Numbered from the stretch's first letter, positions 44,386 to 53,911 are shown. The stretch: 64,000 nt of DNA from Bacteroidaceae bacterium (GCA_017481745.1 JAFUOV010000006.1:124001-188000); one strand, 5' to 3'. Made by a program: numbers and translations. Notes: generated by a model from the sequence alone, not told the origin.

Positions 44386-45495
44386 TTATAATTCGCTTTC
44401 TTTCAGTCGCTCGGCATTTTCGGCAACGATGAGGTGGTCTATGCAGTCTTGTATATCGCCATCCATAAATGCAGGTAGGTTGTATATGGTGTAGCCGATG
44501 CGGTGGTCGGTGATGCGACCTTGCGGATAGTTGTATGTGCGTATCTTGGCACTGCGGTCGCCGGTCGAGACCATGGTCTTGCGGCGGGCGGCAATGTCGT
44601 CGATATACTTTTGGTGCTCTTTGTCGTAGATGAATGTGCGCAGGCGTGAGAGGGCGCGCTCTTTGTTCTTGGGTTGGTCGCGTGTCTCGGTACACTCGAT
44701 GAGTATCTCTTCCGATACCCCGGTGTTGGGGTTGCGCCATACGTAGCGTAGTCGCACACCCGACTCTACCTTGTTGACGTTCTGTCCACCGGCACCACCC
44801 GAGCGGAAGGTATCCCATTTTATCTCGCCTTCGTTTATCTCTACGTCAAACTCCTCGGCTTCGGGCAGTACAGCCACAGTAGCTGCCGAGGTGTGTACAC
44901 GACCTTGTGTCTCGGTGGCAGGAACGCGTTGTACGCGGTGCACACCGCTTTCATATTTCATAGTGCCGTACACGTTGTCGCCGCTGACGGCAAAGATTAT
45001 CTCTTTGTAGCCTCCCGATGTGCCTTCGTTGAAACTCGATACGCTCAAGCTCCAGCCCTTCATCTCGCAATACTTCGAGTACATGCGGAAGAGGTCGCCG
45101 GCAAAGATAGCAGCCTCGTCGCCACCTGTACCGCCACGTATCTCGACGATGGCGTTCTTGCCGTCTTCGGGGTCGGCAGGTACGAGCAGTAGTTTTATCT
45201 CTTCTTCCAATTGTGGAATTTGTGCATTGCTGCTGTCGAGTTCTTCTTTTGCCATTTCGCGCATCTCGGGGTCGTTCTCTGTCTCGAGTATCTCGCGGGC
45301 TTCACTGATGGTGTTGAGCAAGCCTTCGTAGCGAATGGTGGCTTTGTTGATTTTGTCTAAATCGCTGTATTCTTTGGTGAGCTTTACATAGCGACGTTGG
45401 TCGGCAATCACCGAAGGGTCGGTGATGAGTGTGCCTACCTCCTCAAATCGCAACTGCAAGTCTTTAAGTCTGTCAAGTAAAGAATTTTGACTCAT
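44386..45495 (-). CDS. prfA: Peptide chain release factor 1
   Basis: RF1 recognises UAA and UAG stop codons and triggers peptide release. The 369-residue protein has the codon-recognition tripeptide PAT (192-194, in RVPATETQGR), which distinguishes RF1 from RF2, and the universal GGQ motif (236-238, in SGGAGGQNVNKVES). Length and order are canonical. It is the first gene of a prfA-pyrF unit on the minus strand. Confidence 0.98.
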   Translation of the reverse strand: MSQNSLLDRLKDLQLRFEEVGTLITDPSVIADQRRYVKLTKEYSDLDKINKATIRYEGLLNTISEAREILETENDPEMREMAKEELDSSNAQIPQLEEEIKLLLVPADPEDGKNAIVEIRGGTGGDEAAIFAGDLFRMYSKYCEMKGWSLSVSSFNEGTSGGYKEIIFAVSGDNVYGTMKYESGVHRVQRVPATETQGRVHTSAATVAVLPEAEEFDVEINEGEIKWDTFRSGGAGGQNVNKVESGVRLRYVWRNPNTGVSEEILIECTETRDQPKNKERALSRLRTFIYDKEHQKYIDDIAARRKTMVSTGDRSAKIRTYNYPQGRITDHRIGYTIYNLPAFMDGDIQDCIDHLIVAENAERLKESEL

Positions 45496-45636
45496 CTCTT
45501 TTCTATTGATTAGCTTACAAAATTAGTAATTTTTTTGCTAATAGAGAGTTTCAATGCCACAAAGTTTAGCTAATGTGTGCAAATGTGTGCGTAGACAAAA
45601 ATTTTGAGTAGCAGACAATATGTTGTCGGGTGGTTT

Positions 45637-46638
45637 TTATTTTTTCAGAAATTGGTCGAAACCGGGCGAATGTTCGGTGCGAATGGAGTCGTTCTCGTCG
45701 ATGTATATGACGTAGTAGGCTATCGAAGGTTGCTCTTCCGATAGCTTGCGGGCACGTTCACGTCCCATCACCATGATGGCTGTGGCATAGGCATCGGCAA
45801 GCATCGACGTGGGTGCTATGACCGTTGCGCTGAGGACGTCTTGCTGGGCGGGATAGCCGGTGGCGGGGTTGATGGTATGACCATATTTGCGACCATCTTT
45901 TTCGTGAAAATTGCGGTAGTTGCCGCTGGTGGCAAGTCCGTATTTGCCCTCGAGCTTGGCAATGGCTTGCAGGTTGTTGTTTTTCCCTTCTGGGTCGTCC
46001 TCGGGTGTAACGATGCCTATATGCCATGCTTTACCATGAGGATTGACACCGCTTGTGCGCACCTCACCACCTACCTCTACCATGTAGTTCTCTATATGGT
46101 GGCTTTCGAGTAGCTTACCTATGAGGTCGCAGGCGCAACCATCGCCCAGAGCCGAGAAGTTGAGCAGCAGACGAGGGTCTTGCTTGACGACTTTCCCTTC
46201 TGCCAATGCAACCTTCTTATAGCCCACAAATTGGCTTATGCTGTCGATGATGGCTTGTGTAACAGCATTGCTGTCGTTGGTAAAACCAAACCCCCACGCG
46301 TTGATGTATGGCGCGCAGGTTACATCTAAAGCACCGTCGGTAGCTTGCGAAACCTGCATGGCAGTGTTGAAGACGGTTGTAAAGATGCTGTCGACCGTAA
46401 TGTCGGCATTACGGTTGACGTGCGCTATAATAGAGGTGCTGTCGAAAGGGTTGATGGCGTGATAATAGTCGCGCATCACGTTGCGTATCTCGTTGTCGTA
46501 GTTGCGGTCTGCCTCATACTTCACGCGATATGGGGTGTGTAGCTCGTGGCATACCATCTCTTTATACTCCATGCGTGGGGTATTGCAAGCCGCCAGCAGA
46601 ACGGTGGCGAGAAGTGCTAATGTGATGCTGCGTTTCAT
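45637..46638 (-). CDS. apbE: FAD:protein FMN transferase (ApbE), lipoprotein
   Basis: ApbE covalently attaches FMN to threonines of flavoproteins such as the Na+-translocating NQR and RNF subunits. The start chosen (46638) gives MKRSITLALLATVLLAAC, a lipoprotein signal, and lies one base after the thrA stop codon. Six further upstream codons are open but would extend into thrA. Of the 333 residues, LDVTCAPYINAWGFG, FSALGDGCACDLIGKLL, YMVEVGGEVRTSG, and HTINPATGYPAQ match the family. It is translationally adjacent to thrA, an unusual partner. Confidence 0.94.
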   Translation of the reverse strand: MKRSITLALLATVLLAACNTPRMEYKEMVCHELHTPYRVKYEADRNYDNEIRNVMRDYYHAINPFDSTSIIAHVNRNADITVDSIFTTVFNTAMQVSQATDGALDVTCAPYINAWGFGFTNDSNAVTQAIIDSISQFVGYKKVALAEGKVVKQDPRLLLNFSALGDGCACDLIGKLLESHHIENYMVEVGGEVRTSGVNPHGKAWHIGIVTPEDDPEGKNNNLQAIAKLEGKYGLATSGNYRNFHEKDGRKYGHTINPATGYPAQQDVLSATVIAPTSMLADAYATAIMVMGRERARKLSEEQPSIAYYVIYIDENDSIRTEHSPGFDQFLKK

Positions 46639-46639
46639 A

Positions 46640-49072
46640 TTATCGAATGTTGGCAATGCTTATGATGTCGGCAAAGACACCGGCGGCTGTTACACCGGCT
46701 CCGGCACCATAACCTTTTATAATCATTGGGTACTCGCGGTAGCGCTCGGTAGATATGAGAATGACGTTGTTGCTGCCTTCGAGTTGGTAGAGCGGATGTT
46801 GGCTGTCGACGGCTTGCAGTCCTATTTGAGCCTTGCCGTCGTTGAGGCTTGCCACGTAGCGCAGGTGCTTGCCTTGCTCGGCATATTGTCGGCGAGTCTC
46901 TTCAAAGTCGGCATCCAGCTCTTTGATGCGTTGTTTGAATGTTTCGATATCGCCTTCAAACATCTCGACGGGTATAAAGTTCTTTATCTCAACATCTTCT
47001 TGTTCAATGGCATATCCTGCCTCACGAGCCAAGATGACAAGTTTGCGCAAAACATCTTTTCCGCAGAGGTCGACGCGAGGATCGGGCTCGCTATATCCTG
47101 CCTCTTGAGCCATCTCTATAGCGCGACTCAAAGGTATATCGGCGCTGATGGTGTTGAAGATGTAGTTGAGCGTACCCGATAGCACCGCCTCGATGCGCAA
47201 GATGCGGTCGCCACTATTGGTGAGGGCGTTGATGGTGTTGATGATGGGTAGTCCTGCACCGACGTTGGTTTCAAACAGGAACTTCACATCGCGGGCGTTG
47301 GCAGTCTCTTTGAGCATTACATAGTTGTTGTAGCTGCTCGAAGCGGCTATTTTGTTGGCGGCAACGACCGATATATTGTGTGCCAAGAGGTCGTAGTATT
47401 GTGCGGCAACATCGGCACTGTCGGTGCAATCGACAAATACCGAGTTGAACATGTTCATGCGGAAAATCTCCTCTTTGAAAAACGAGGGGGTAGATACAAT
47501 ATCCGATGCTTCCAACTGCTCGCGGTAGGTCGACATGTCTATACCGTCGCGGTTGAAGATGCACTTGCGCGAGTTGGCTATACCCACAACACGCAGGCAC
47601 AAAGCCTTGTTGTGTAGTAGGTTGTCTTGTTGCTTGGCTATCTGTTCAAGCAGGTTGCCGCCCACAGTGCCCACGCCTACGACAAATAGGTTGAGGACTT
47701 GCGAACTTGAGAGGAAGAACGAGTCGTGAATGGCGTTGAGTGCTTTGCGCAAGTCGCACGACTTGATGACAATCGAGATGTTCATCTTCTGTGCACCTTG
47801 GGCACAAGCAATGGTGTTGATACCGCTGCGACCCAGTGTTCCGAACAACTTACCGGCAATGCCCGGGGCTTGCTTCATATTCTCGCCTACGATAGCAACG
47901 GTGGCAAGTTCGCGCTCGGCGCGGGCAGGGCTCATCTCGCCTTGTTCTATCTCGATGGCAAACTCTTTGTTGAGAACCTGTACGGCGAGGTCGGCATCGG
48001 CATTACGTACGGCAAACGAGGTGCTGTTCTCCGACGATGCTTGCGACACCATAAACACGCTTACGCCCGATTGTGCCAGCGAGTTGAATATGCGCGAGTT
48101 GACACCCACAACACCCACCATACCAAGACCTGTTACGGTGATAAGGCAAGTGTCGTTGATAGAAGATATACCCTTGATAGTCTTGCTGTTGGGGTTATTC
48201 TCGTTGCTGATGAATGTGCCCGGAGCAGTGGGGTTGAACGTATTCTTGATAACAATGGGTATATTCTTGTGGTATACGGGGTATATCGTGGGGGGATATA
48301 TCACTTTTGCACCGAAGTTGCACAACTCCATAGCCTCGGTAAATGAGAGGCGGTCGATGACATAAGCCGAGCTGATAACGCGGGGGTCGGCAGTCATGAA
48401 GCCGTCGACATCGGTCCATATCTCCAAGCGGTTGGCATCGAGAGCTGCTGCCAAGATAGCGGCTGTATAGTCCGAGCCTCCGCGACCCAAGTTGGTCGTA
48501 TCGCCACTTTTAATGTCGGACGATATAAATCCCGGCACGAGCGAGCGGCGAGGCTGTTGGGCAAACGTCTCGGCGATGAGGCGGTTGGTAGTTTCAAAAT
48601 CGACGATATGTTTGTTGAATTGTTGCTCGGTTTTGATGAATTGGCGTGAGTCGAAAAGTGTGATGCCCTCAATCACGCGGCTGAGGATGGTCGACGAGAG
48701 TCGTTCACCATAGCTCACAATTGTATCGAGAGTCTTCGACGAGAGGTCTTTGATAAGATACACGCCACGATATATGTTGGTCAGCTCGTCGAGCAACTCG
48801 TTGACGCGAGCCTCCATTTCGGTGCGGTATTGTACCGGCACAACACCGGCAATCACCTCGGCATGACGAGTGCGAATAGTCTGCATATTGTCGAGATACT
48901 CCTCTTCACCTTTTGCTGCTGCATTGGCTGTGGCAATAAGTTTGTCGGTAATACCGCCCAAAGCCGATACGACAACGATAACCTCTTCATCGCATTGCTC
49001 GACAATCATTTTTACGTTTTTGATGCTATCGACAGAACCTACCGAGGTTCCGCCAAACTTCAATACTTTCAT
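46640..49072 (-). CDS. thrA: Bifunctional aspartokinase / homoserine dehydrogenase
   Basis: This fusion enzyme catalyses the first and third steps from aspartate to homoserine, for threonine, methionine and related synthesis. The 810 residues contain an aspartokinase domain (1-~290, VLKFGGTSVGS, GRGGSDYTAAIL), ACT regulatory domains (about 310-450) and a homoserine dehydrogenase domain (about 460-810, VVGVGTVGGNLLEQ, ETNVGAGLPII, GYSEPDPRVDLCGKDVLRK). The usual thrB/thrC partners do not follow; apbE does. No threonine-rich leader peptide is evident in the ~75-nt leader. Confidence 0.97.
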   Translation of the reverse strand: MKVLKFGGTSVGSVDSIKNVKMIVEQCDEEVIVVVSALGGITDKLIATANAAAKGEEEYLDNMQTIRTRHAEVIAGVVPVQYRTEMEARVNELLDELTNIYRGVYLIKDLSSKTLDTIVSYGERLSSTILSRVIEGITLFDSRQFIKTEQQFNKHIVDFETTNRLIAETFAQQPRRSLVPGFISSDIKSGDTTNLGRGGSDYTAAILAAALDANRLEIWTDVDGFMTADPRVISSAYVIDRLSFTEAMELCNFGAKVIYPPTIYPVYHKNIPIVIKNTFNPTAPGTFISNENNPNSKTIKGISSINDTCLITVTGLGMVGVVGVNSRIFNSLAQSGVSVFMVSQASSENSTSFAVRNADADLAVQVLNKEFAIEIEQGEMSPARAERELATVAIVGENMKQAPGIAGKLFGTLGRSGINTIACAQGAQKMNISIVIKSCDLRKALNAIHDSFFLSSSQVLNLFVVGVGTVGGNLLEQIAKQQDNLLHNKALCLRVVGIANSRKCIFNRDGIDMSTYREQLEASDIVSTPSFFKEEIFRMNMFNSVFVDCTDSADVAAQYYDLLAHNISVVAANKIAASSSYNNYVMLKETANARDVKFLFETNVGAGLPIINTINALTNSGDRILRIEAVLSGTLNYIFNTISADIPLSRAIEMAQEAGYSEPDPRVDLCGKDVLRKLVILAREAGYAIEQEDVEIKNFIPVEMFEGDIETFKQRIKELDADFEETRRQYAEQGKHLRYVASLNDGKAQIGLQAVDSQHPLYQLEGSNNVILISTERYREYPMIIKGYGAGAGVTAAGVFADIISIANIR

Positions 49073-49153
49073 TTTCAGATAGTTATTATAGTGTATAATC
49101 TCTTTTACCTACATGCGTGCTATAAGCAATGTGCGCATACGCGCGCGACAGAG

Positions 49154-49182
49154 CGCAAAGGTACAAAAAAATATGGAAAATC
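49154..49182 (-). promoter_or_regulatory. thrA promoter
   Basis: On the minus strand TTG (49182-49180), an 18-bp spacer and TACCTTTG (49161-49154) match the consensus. The thrA ATG is ~80 bp downstream. Confidence 0.7.
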
Positions 49183-49205
49183 AATGCGATAGCGCAAAAG
49201 TGCAA

Positions 49206-49237
49206 CAAAAAGCCCCACCCGAAATAATCAGGTGGGG
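49206..49237 (-). terminator. Terminator of the aminopeptidase P gene
   Basis: CCCCACC / GGTGGGG around 49213-49237 is followed on the minus strand by TTTTTGTT. It lies ~65 bp past the gene's stop codon, just upstream of the thrA promoter. Confidence 0.8.
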
Positions 49238-49302
49238 TGAAAATATGCCTTGGGCATGATAATGAGTTTCTCCTGCCGCCAAGAGTGGCAAGAGGTGTTT
49301 TT

Positions 49303-50709
49303 TTAATCTTTTCCTACAATGGCTTCGAGCTCGTCGATGGTAATGGGTATTATCTTGTCGCCTCCTACGCGGCGGCAGCCGTTCTCGGTGATGATAAGGT
49401 CGTCTTCGATGCGGATACCTCCAAAGTCGTAATAGTCGGTGAGACGGTCGTAGTTGATAAACTCACGACACTTACCTTCTTTCTTCCATTGCTCGATGAG
49501 GGCAGGGATGAAGTATATACCGGGCTCGTCGCTCATTACTACGCCGGGACGTAGTTGCCATGTGCTGCGATAGGTGCAGCAGGCAAGTTCGGCTGCACGA
49601 GGCGCAAAGCGTGAGAAGTCGAAGTTGTATACATCGCCACGTTCACCTATAGCCTCGCAGTCGTGTACGTCGAGACCCATGCCATGACCCAATCCGTGGG
49701 GCATAAACATAAACATTGCTCCGGCGGCAACGGCTTCTTCGGGGTTGCCTTTGAGCAGACCGAGATCGGTGAGGTCGCGTGCCATAGAGAGTAGCGATGC
49801 GTTGTGGAGGTCCATATAACGCATGGGGCGTGCTATGTCGAGTACGTGGTCGTGCGAGCGTAGCACGATGTCGTATATTTCGCGTTGTTTGGTGGTGAAC
49901 TTACCACTGACGGGGTAGGTGCGTGTGTGGTCGGAGCAGTAGCCACTGGTGAGCTCGGCACCGGCATCTACGAGTAGCAGCTTGCCGTTTTCGAGGGGAT
50001 AGTCGCAACCGAAGTTGTGCAGTATCTCGCCATGTTGTGTTACGTGCGAGTAGAACGACCAACCCCAACCATGTTGCATGGCTATACCGTTGATAGCGCC
50101 TATTATCTCGCGCTCGATGACACCTTCGCGACACATACGCATGGCGGTAGTGTGCATCTTGTAGCCTACCTCAAAGGCGCGCTCCATCTCGTCGAGCTCT
50201 TCTTTTGTCTTTATCTCGCGCATCTCGGTGATGGCTGCCATCAACTCGTGCGATGCTGTGTCGTTGACACGTTGAGCCGGTATGTCGAGCAAGGTAGACA
50301 TATATATCAACTCCATGCCTCGGAATTGGGGCAGGTAGTGTATGGTGCGACCTTTGCGACGTGCCTCGGCTACTACGTCGGCAACCTTGTCGAGCGGAGC
50401 AGTGCGGGTAACACCCACTTGTGCAGCTTGCTCTGCCATAGAGGGTTGCGGTCCGGTCCATATCATCTCGTCGATGGTAACATCGTTTCCATAGAGGGTG
50501 TCGCAGTCGTTATCGCAGTCGATAACACCTACAAGACGAGCCACTTGCAAGCCAAAGTAGTACATAAACGACGACTCTTGGCGGAATGCAATAGCGTTGT
50601 TGGGGTTGTTGATAGAGGTTTCGAGGTGTCCGTTGAGGATGATTACACCCTTACCTACCATCTTGCGCAGGCGTGCGCGGCGTTCGGCATAAGTTTGTGC
50701 TGAGAACAT
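49303..50709 (-). CDS. pepP: Aminopeptidase P family (Xaa-Pro) metallopeptidase
   Basis: The enzyme removes N-terminal residues preceding proline. The 468-residue protein, starting at the ATG at 50709 (a 23-codon upstream extension crosses the promoter region), has an N-terminal creatinase-like domain and a pita-bread catalytic domain. Its dinuclear metal ligands are visible: Asp248 (LLLVDAGAE), Asp260 (YCSDHTRT), His342 (HGLGHGMGLDVHD), Glu395 (MSDEPGIY) and Glu435 (GGIRIEDDLI). The set is complete, so it should be active and cytoplasmic. It is monocistronic, divergent from the capsid-like gene set. Confidence 0.92.
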   Translation of the reverse strand: MFSAQTYAERRARLRKMVGKGVIILNGHLETSINNPNNAIAFRQESSFMYYFGLQVARLVGVIDCDNDCDTLYGNDVTIDEMIWTGPQPSMAEQAAQVGVTRTAPLDKVADVVAEARRKGRTIHYLPQFRGMELIYMSTLLDIPAQRVNDTASHELMAAITEMREIKTKEELDEMERAFEVGYKMHTTAMRMCREGVIEREIIGAINGIAMQHGWGWSFYSHVTQHGEILHNFGCDYPLENGKLLLVDAGAELTSGYCSDHTRTYPVSGKFTTKQREIYDIVLRSHDHVLDIARPMRYMDLHNASLLSMARDLTDLGLLKGNPEEAVAAGAMFMFMPHGLGHGMGLDVHDCEAIGERGDVYNFDFSRFAPRAAELACCTYRSTWQLRPGVVMSDEPGIYFIPALIEQWKKEGKCREFINYDRLTDYYDFGGIRIEDDLIITENGCRRVGGDKIIPITIDELEAIVGKD

Positions 50710-50887
50710 AGTATTATCCTTTCTTTTATGAGTTAACGAATTGTAGATGTTCAAAGTTACGGCTTTTATCTTGAACACCGGCTATCGAGAGAGGAAAATT
50801 TTTCTAAAAACATTTTATCGCAGCCACTCGGCGCTGTGCGGTACTTCCTTTGCAGAGCCATAAGGCAATAACTTTAATAACCAAATT

Positions 50888-51646
50888 ATGAGTAAAAAAG
50901 AGAAACAATTACCTGCTGCATCGAAGGCTCGTACTTCACGAGAACGATTGGCTGAGCGCATTTTGAAACGCTTCCCCGACCGTCGTTTTGAGACGGAAGA
51001 CGACGTGTACGATGCTCTCGATGAGTACGACTCGTATGTGTGTGAGCATTACGAAAAGATGTTGAGCGACCAGAACAAGCTGAGCCGGTTGATGTTCAGC
51101 AATCCACGCGTAGGCGCTTTTATCTCGGATGTTGCCGAGGGCGAGGATGCGCTGGTGGCGTGTGTACGCTACTTCGGCAAAGAACTCTTTGACAGTAGCA
51201 GCGATACGCAGAAGATGCATGCGTTGCGTATTGCCAACGAAGAGTTTGACGAGCGCAATCGTGCCTTTCGTGAGTTGGAGGCTGCAATGAAAGACAATGT
51301 CGAGCGAAGTACCCGCTCGATAGAGCGTTTTATGCGCACCAAGAAGATGACCGAGCAGGAGCTCGACGACTTTATCGACCGCGTTTTTCATGTGTGCAGC
51401 CATGTCTTTGCCGGCGATTTGCGAGATGATATTCTCGAGTTGCTTTACAAAGGCTTGCGTTACGATGTCGACCTCTCTTGTGCCGAGCATGCCGGTGAGG
51501 TGAAGGGGCGCAATCGCCGTATCGTTATGGAACGCCGCGAGGTTGCCGGCGACAAGATGCCCCTTTCCGGTGAAGGCAATGCACAGCCAACTACCGGTAG
51601 TGGCTATCGTCGCACCCGCCGTCGTGGCAGTGTGTGGGATATGTAA
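50888..51646 (+). CDS. Phage scaffold-like protein (first of a capsid-like gene trio)
   Basis: This 252-residue, strongly charged and mostly helical protein has no signal peptide. Residues about 60-95 (RLMFSNPRVGAFISDVAEGEDALVA, here SNPRVGAFISDV plus AEGEDALVA) resemble the start of scaffolding or head-assembly proteins of phages infecting Bacteroidota. Residues about 105-160 look like coiled coil, and the tail is basic (GYRRTRRRGSVWDM), as in proteins that contact capsid shells. It is placed directly before the capsid-like gene, the usual scaffold position. I cannot name a family with certainty. No phage genes lie upstream; the neighbour is pepP on the other strand. Confidence 0.5.
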   Translation: MSKKEKQLPAASKARTSRERLAERILKRFPDRRFETEDDVYDALDEYDSYVCEHYEKMLSDQNKLSRLMFSNPRVGAFISDVAEGEDALVACVRYFGKELFDSSSDTQKMHALRIANEEFDERNRAFRELEAAMKDNVERSTRSIERFMRTKKMTEQELDDFIDRVFHVCSHVFAGDLRDDILELLYKGLRYDVDLSCAEHAGEVKGRNRRIVMERREVAGDKMPLSGEGNAQPTTGSGYRRTRRRGSVWDM

Positions 51647-51783
51647 GTACGATAGATTGTGCAGCAACACGAATCTCTAATATTAACCCATAGCATCACA
51701 CTTCTTATCGCGTCTGTTGCTGTGTAATTGTGTTACCATATTCCCAACTCGTTTTTTCAATCAACCCCAAAAACAAAAAAATT

Positions 51784-53181
51784 ATGCAAAAGATTTCAGT
51801 AAGTAAAATTCGTATTATAGCTATTGCAACATTGTCATTGTTGCTGTTGTTCGTATTGTTGTGGCTATCGGGTTGTACCGAGGCCAGCGGAGCCGTATTT
51901 GCTGCCGTTCTACCCGGCATGACCGTCGGAAAAGTTATCTCGGGCGAGCCTGTTACAACGACTCTTACCGATGAGTTGTCGCCCTCGCTGTTGCAAAATG
52001 AGATAGACGACCGCATTACCAAAATACGCCCTATGTCGACTCCCGTCGACCAAATATCTCGTTACAAAGGCGCTCGTAAATCGGGCTCGATGGTGGTGGA
52101 TTATTATTCGGTCGATATGCGACCTTCTTATGCCGTACTGAATGCCTCTTATATCGAGCCGTCGGCATCGACTGTAACAAGCAATAGTGTCCGAGCTGCA
52201 TTGACGTTGGACAACAGCGATGTTTTTGAGACGTCCGACACTATCTTGGTTTTGGATAATAATGGCTATGAGAGCGACGGTGTAACCAAGTCGAGTGCCA
52301 ATCTCATCCTCTATGTGCTTGGAAAAGATGCCGAGACGGGCAAGCTGTTGGTTTCGGCAGTCAACGGCAAGACTATCGGCGATGTGAAAAATTGTGTGCC
52401 GACAATCTATCCCGGTGTGCGACTTGTGCGCATGGGACGTGCAGCTACCGAGCTCGATGTGCAGACTGCACAATTTGAGACCATGCCTGTCAAAGAACAA
52501 AACTATTGCCAGATTTTCAAGATGCAAATCGAGCAATCGACTTTCATGAAAATTGCCAATAAAGAGGTTGAGTGGGACTTCTCAGACCAAGAAGAGGCTG
52601 CTATCTACGACATGCGATTGGGCATGGAAAAGACATTCCTCTTTGGCATCAAACAGAAGATTTACGACCCCGTAAAGAAAGAGCCTGTGAGCCTTTCGGG
52701 TGGTATCTGGTGGCAAGCCGGCAAGGAGTTTGTGTATGACAAGGAGACCGATTGGACTCACGACATACTTGTCGATATGATGCAGAAGTGCTTCACCGGT
52801 AATGCCGGCAATAAGCGTAAGGTGCTTATCGGTGGCTCAAACTTTATTGGTCGCCTCAATAAAATGGAGGCATACAAAACTTTGTCGGGCGACAGCGCAA
52901 CGGTCAAATGGGGTATCGACTTCAACGAGTTGACCTCTAAGTTTGGCAAACTTTATGTTCTGCACTCCGAGGTGTTCGACGATTGCGGCATGAGCGACTG
53001 TGGCTTTATCTTCGACCCCGAGTATATACAAAAGTGGTCGCACGTACCCTTTGCTACACAGACACTCGACTTGAAGAAAGCCGGTATTCGCAATACCGAT
53101 GCCATGGTGCTCACCGAGGCAAGCTGTATGACATTGCGTTATCCCAATGCGCACATGCGTATTGTGCCTAAAAAAGATTGA
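51784..53181 (+). CDS. HK97-fold (SU10/DUF5309-type) major capsid-like protein with lipoprotein-like N-terminus
   Basis: This is a 465-residue protein. From about residue 80 it reads like a phage major capsid protein of the SU10/DUF5309 group: IRPMSTPVDQISRYKGA, SGSMVVDYYSVD, RLGMEKTFLFGIKQ, KVLIGGSNFIGRLNKM, and the C-terminal FGKLYVLHSEVF plus GFIFDPEYIQKW. Its N-terminus is unexpected: residues 10-27 are a hydrophobic helix followed by LSGC (Cys31), a perfect lipobox. ATG 51784 is preferred over a GTG at 51730. An internal ATG at 51919 (MTVGKVISGEP) would give a soluble form. It is followed by an adaptor-like gene. Codon and base use look like the neighbours. Confidence 0.62.
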   Translation: MQKISVSKIRIIAIATLSLLLLFVLLWLSGCTEASGAVFAAVLPGMTVGKVISGEPVTTTLTDELSPSLLQNEIDDRITKIRPMSTPVDQISRYKGARKSGSMVVDYYSVDMRPSYAVLNASYIEPSASTVTSNSVRAALTLDNSDVFETSDTILVLDNNGYESDGVTKSSANLILYVLGKDAETGKLLVSAVNGKTIGDVKNCVPTIYPGVRLVRMGRAATELDVQTAQFETMPVKEQNYCQIFKMQIEQSTFMKIANKEVEWDFSDQEEAAIYDMRLGMEKTFLFGIKQKIYDPVKKEPVSLSGGIWWQAGKEFVYDKETDWTHDILVDMMQKCFTGNAGNKRKVLIGGSNFIGRLNKMEAYKTLSGDSATVKWGIDFNELTSKFGKLYVLHSEVFDDCGMSDCGFIFDPEYIQKWSHVPFATQTLDLKKAGIRNTDAMVLTEASCMTLRYPNAHMRIVPKKD

Positions 53182-53260
53182 TAATATCTACTTTGTGGCA
53201 GGCATGAGAAACCCTTGTATGGCGCCTCTTGCCTGCCATTATTAAACCAAGTAATGCAAT

Positions 53261-53890
53261 ATGGAAATAACAAGAACCGAAATAATAAATCGTGTCAAAA
53301 CCTGTATGGAGGAGCTTACACCGCAATGGGACGGCTCTTTTGTGCAAAACGAGGGTGTGAGCATCGAGCGATATATCGACGAGAAGATCGACGAGCAGTT
53401 GCGTATGCTCTTTATCACGCAACCTGTGCAAGTGCTTCCTGTAACCGAGTTGAAGAGCCATGTAACGTTGCAGCAACGACAAGACGGTAGTGGGCGTTTG
53501 CAGTTGCCCGACAACTTCCTGCGACCCGCCTCGTTGCAAATGGAGGGTTGGCGCAAGCCTGTAACTCAATTTATCGACGAGCAGCATCCGCTCTATGAGT
53601 TGCAGTTTTGTCGTTACACGCGTGGTGGTGTCAATAAGCCCGTAGCGGTGTGGAGTGTCGATGGCACCGGTAGCTACATAATAGACTATTTCTCTCTGCC
53701 GTCGTCGGTTACAAAACATGTCGTTGCCTCTTTCCTCGGCGTGCTTTTCCCTGAGGAGAATGCTGCAAAGTACGACCTGCATCCATTGCTTATAGATGCG
53801 CTATGCTATAGTTGTGCCGCTGCGGTATACGATATTTTAGGTAATAAAAGCATGTCGGAAATCATGTTGTCGCATGTTGTAACTGCTTAA
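53261..53890 (+). CDS. Phage neck/adaptor-like protein (third of the capsid-like trio)
   Basis: This 209-residue protein has no signal peptide. Its N-terminal helix (TRTEIINRVKTCMEEL) is followed by a core, LQLPDNFLRPASLQMEGWRK, then EQHPLYELQFCRYTRGGVNKP and YIIDYFSLP. That layout is the one I associate with small structural proteins encoded just after major capsid genes in Bacteroidota phages (head-tail connector or neck). The C-terminal ~60 residues are helical (LIDALCYSCAAAVYDILGNKSM). It starts 79 bp after the capsid-like gene. Functional assignment rests mainly on position and overall pattern. Confidence 0.48.
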   Translation: MEITRTEIINRVKTCMEELTPQWDGSFVQNEGVSIERYIDEKIDEQLRMLFITQPVQVLPVTELKSHVTLQQRQDGSGRLQLPDNFLRPASLQMEGWRKPVTQFIDEQHPLYELQFCRYTRGGVNKPVAVWSVDGTGSYIIDYFSLPSSVTKHVVASFLGVLFPEENAAKYDLHPLLIDALCYSCAAAVYDILGNKSMSEIMLSHVVTA

Positions 53891-53911
53891 AAATAAAAAA
53901 ATGTTATAATG

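Noticed and set aside
50888..53890. Calling the trio a complete prophage or a classical encapsulin system
   Set aside because: No replication, packaging, tail or integration genes are present, and no encapsulin cargo or targeting peptide is visible; only capsid-like similarity is supported.
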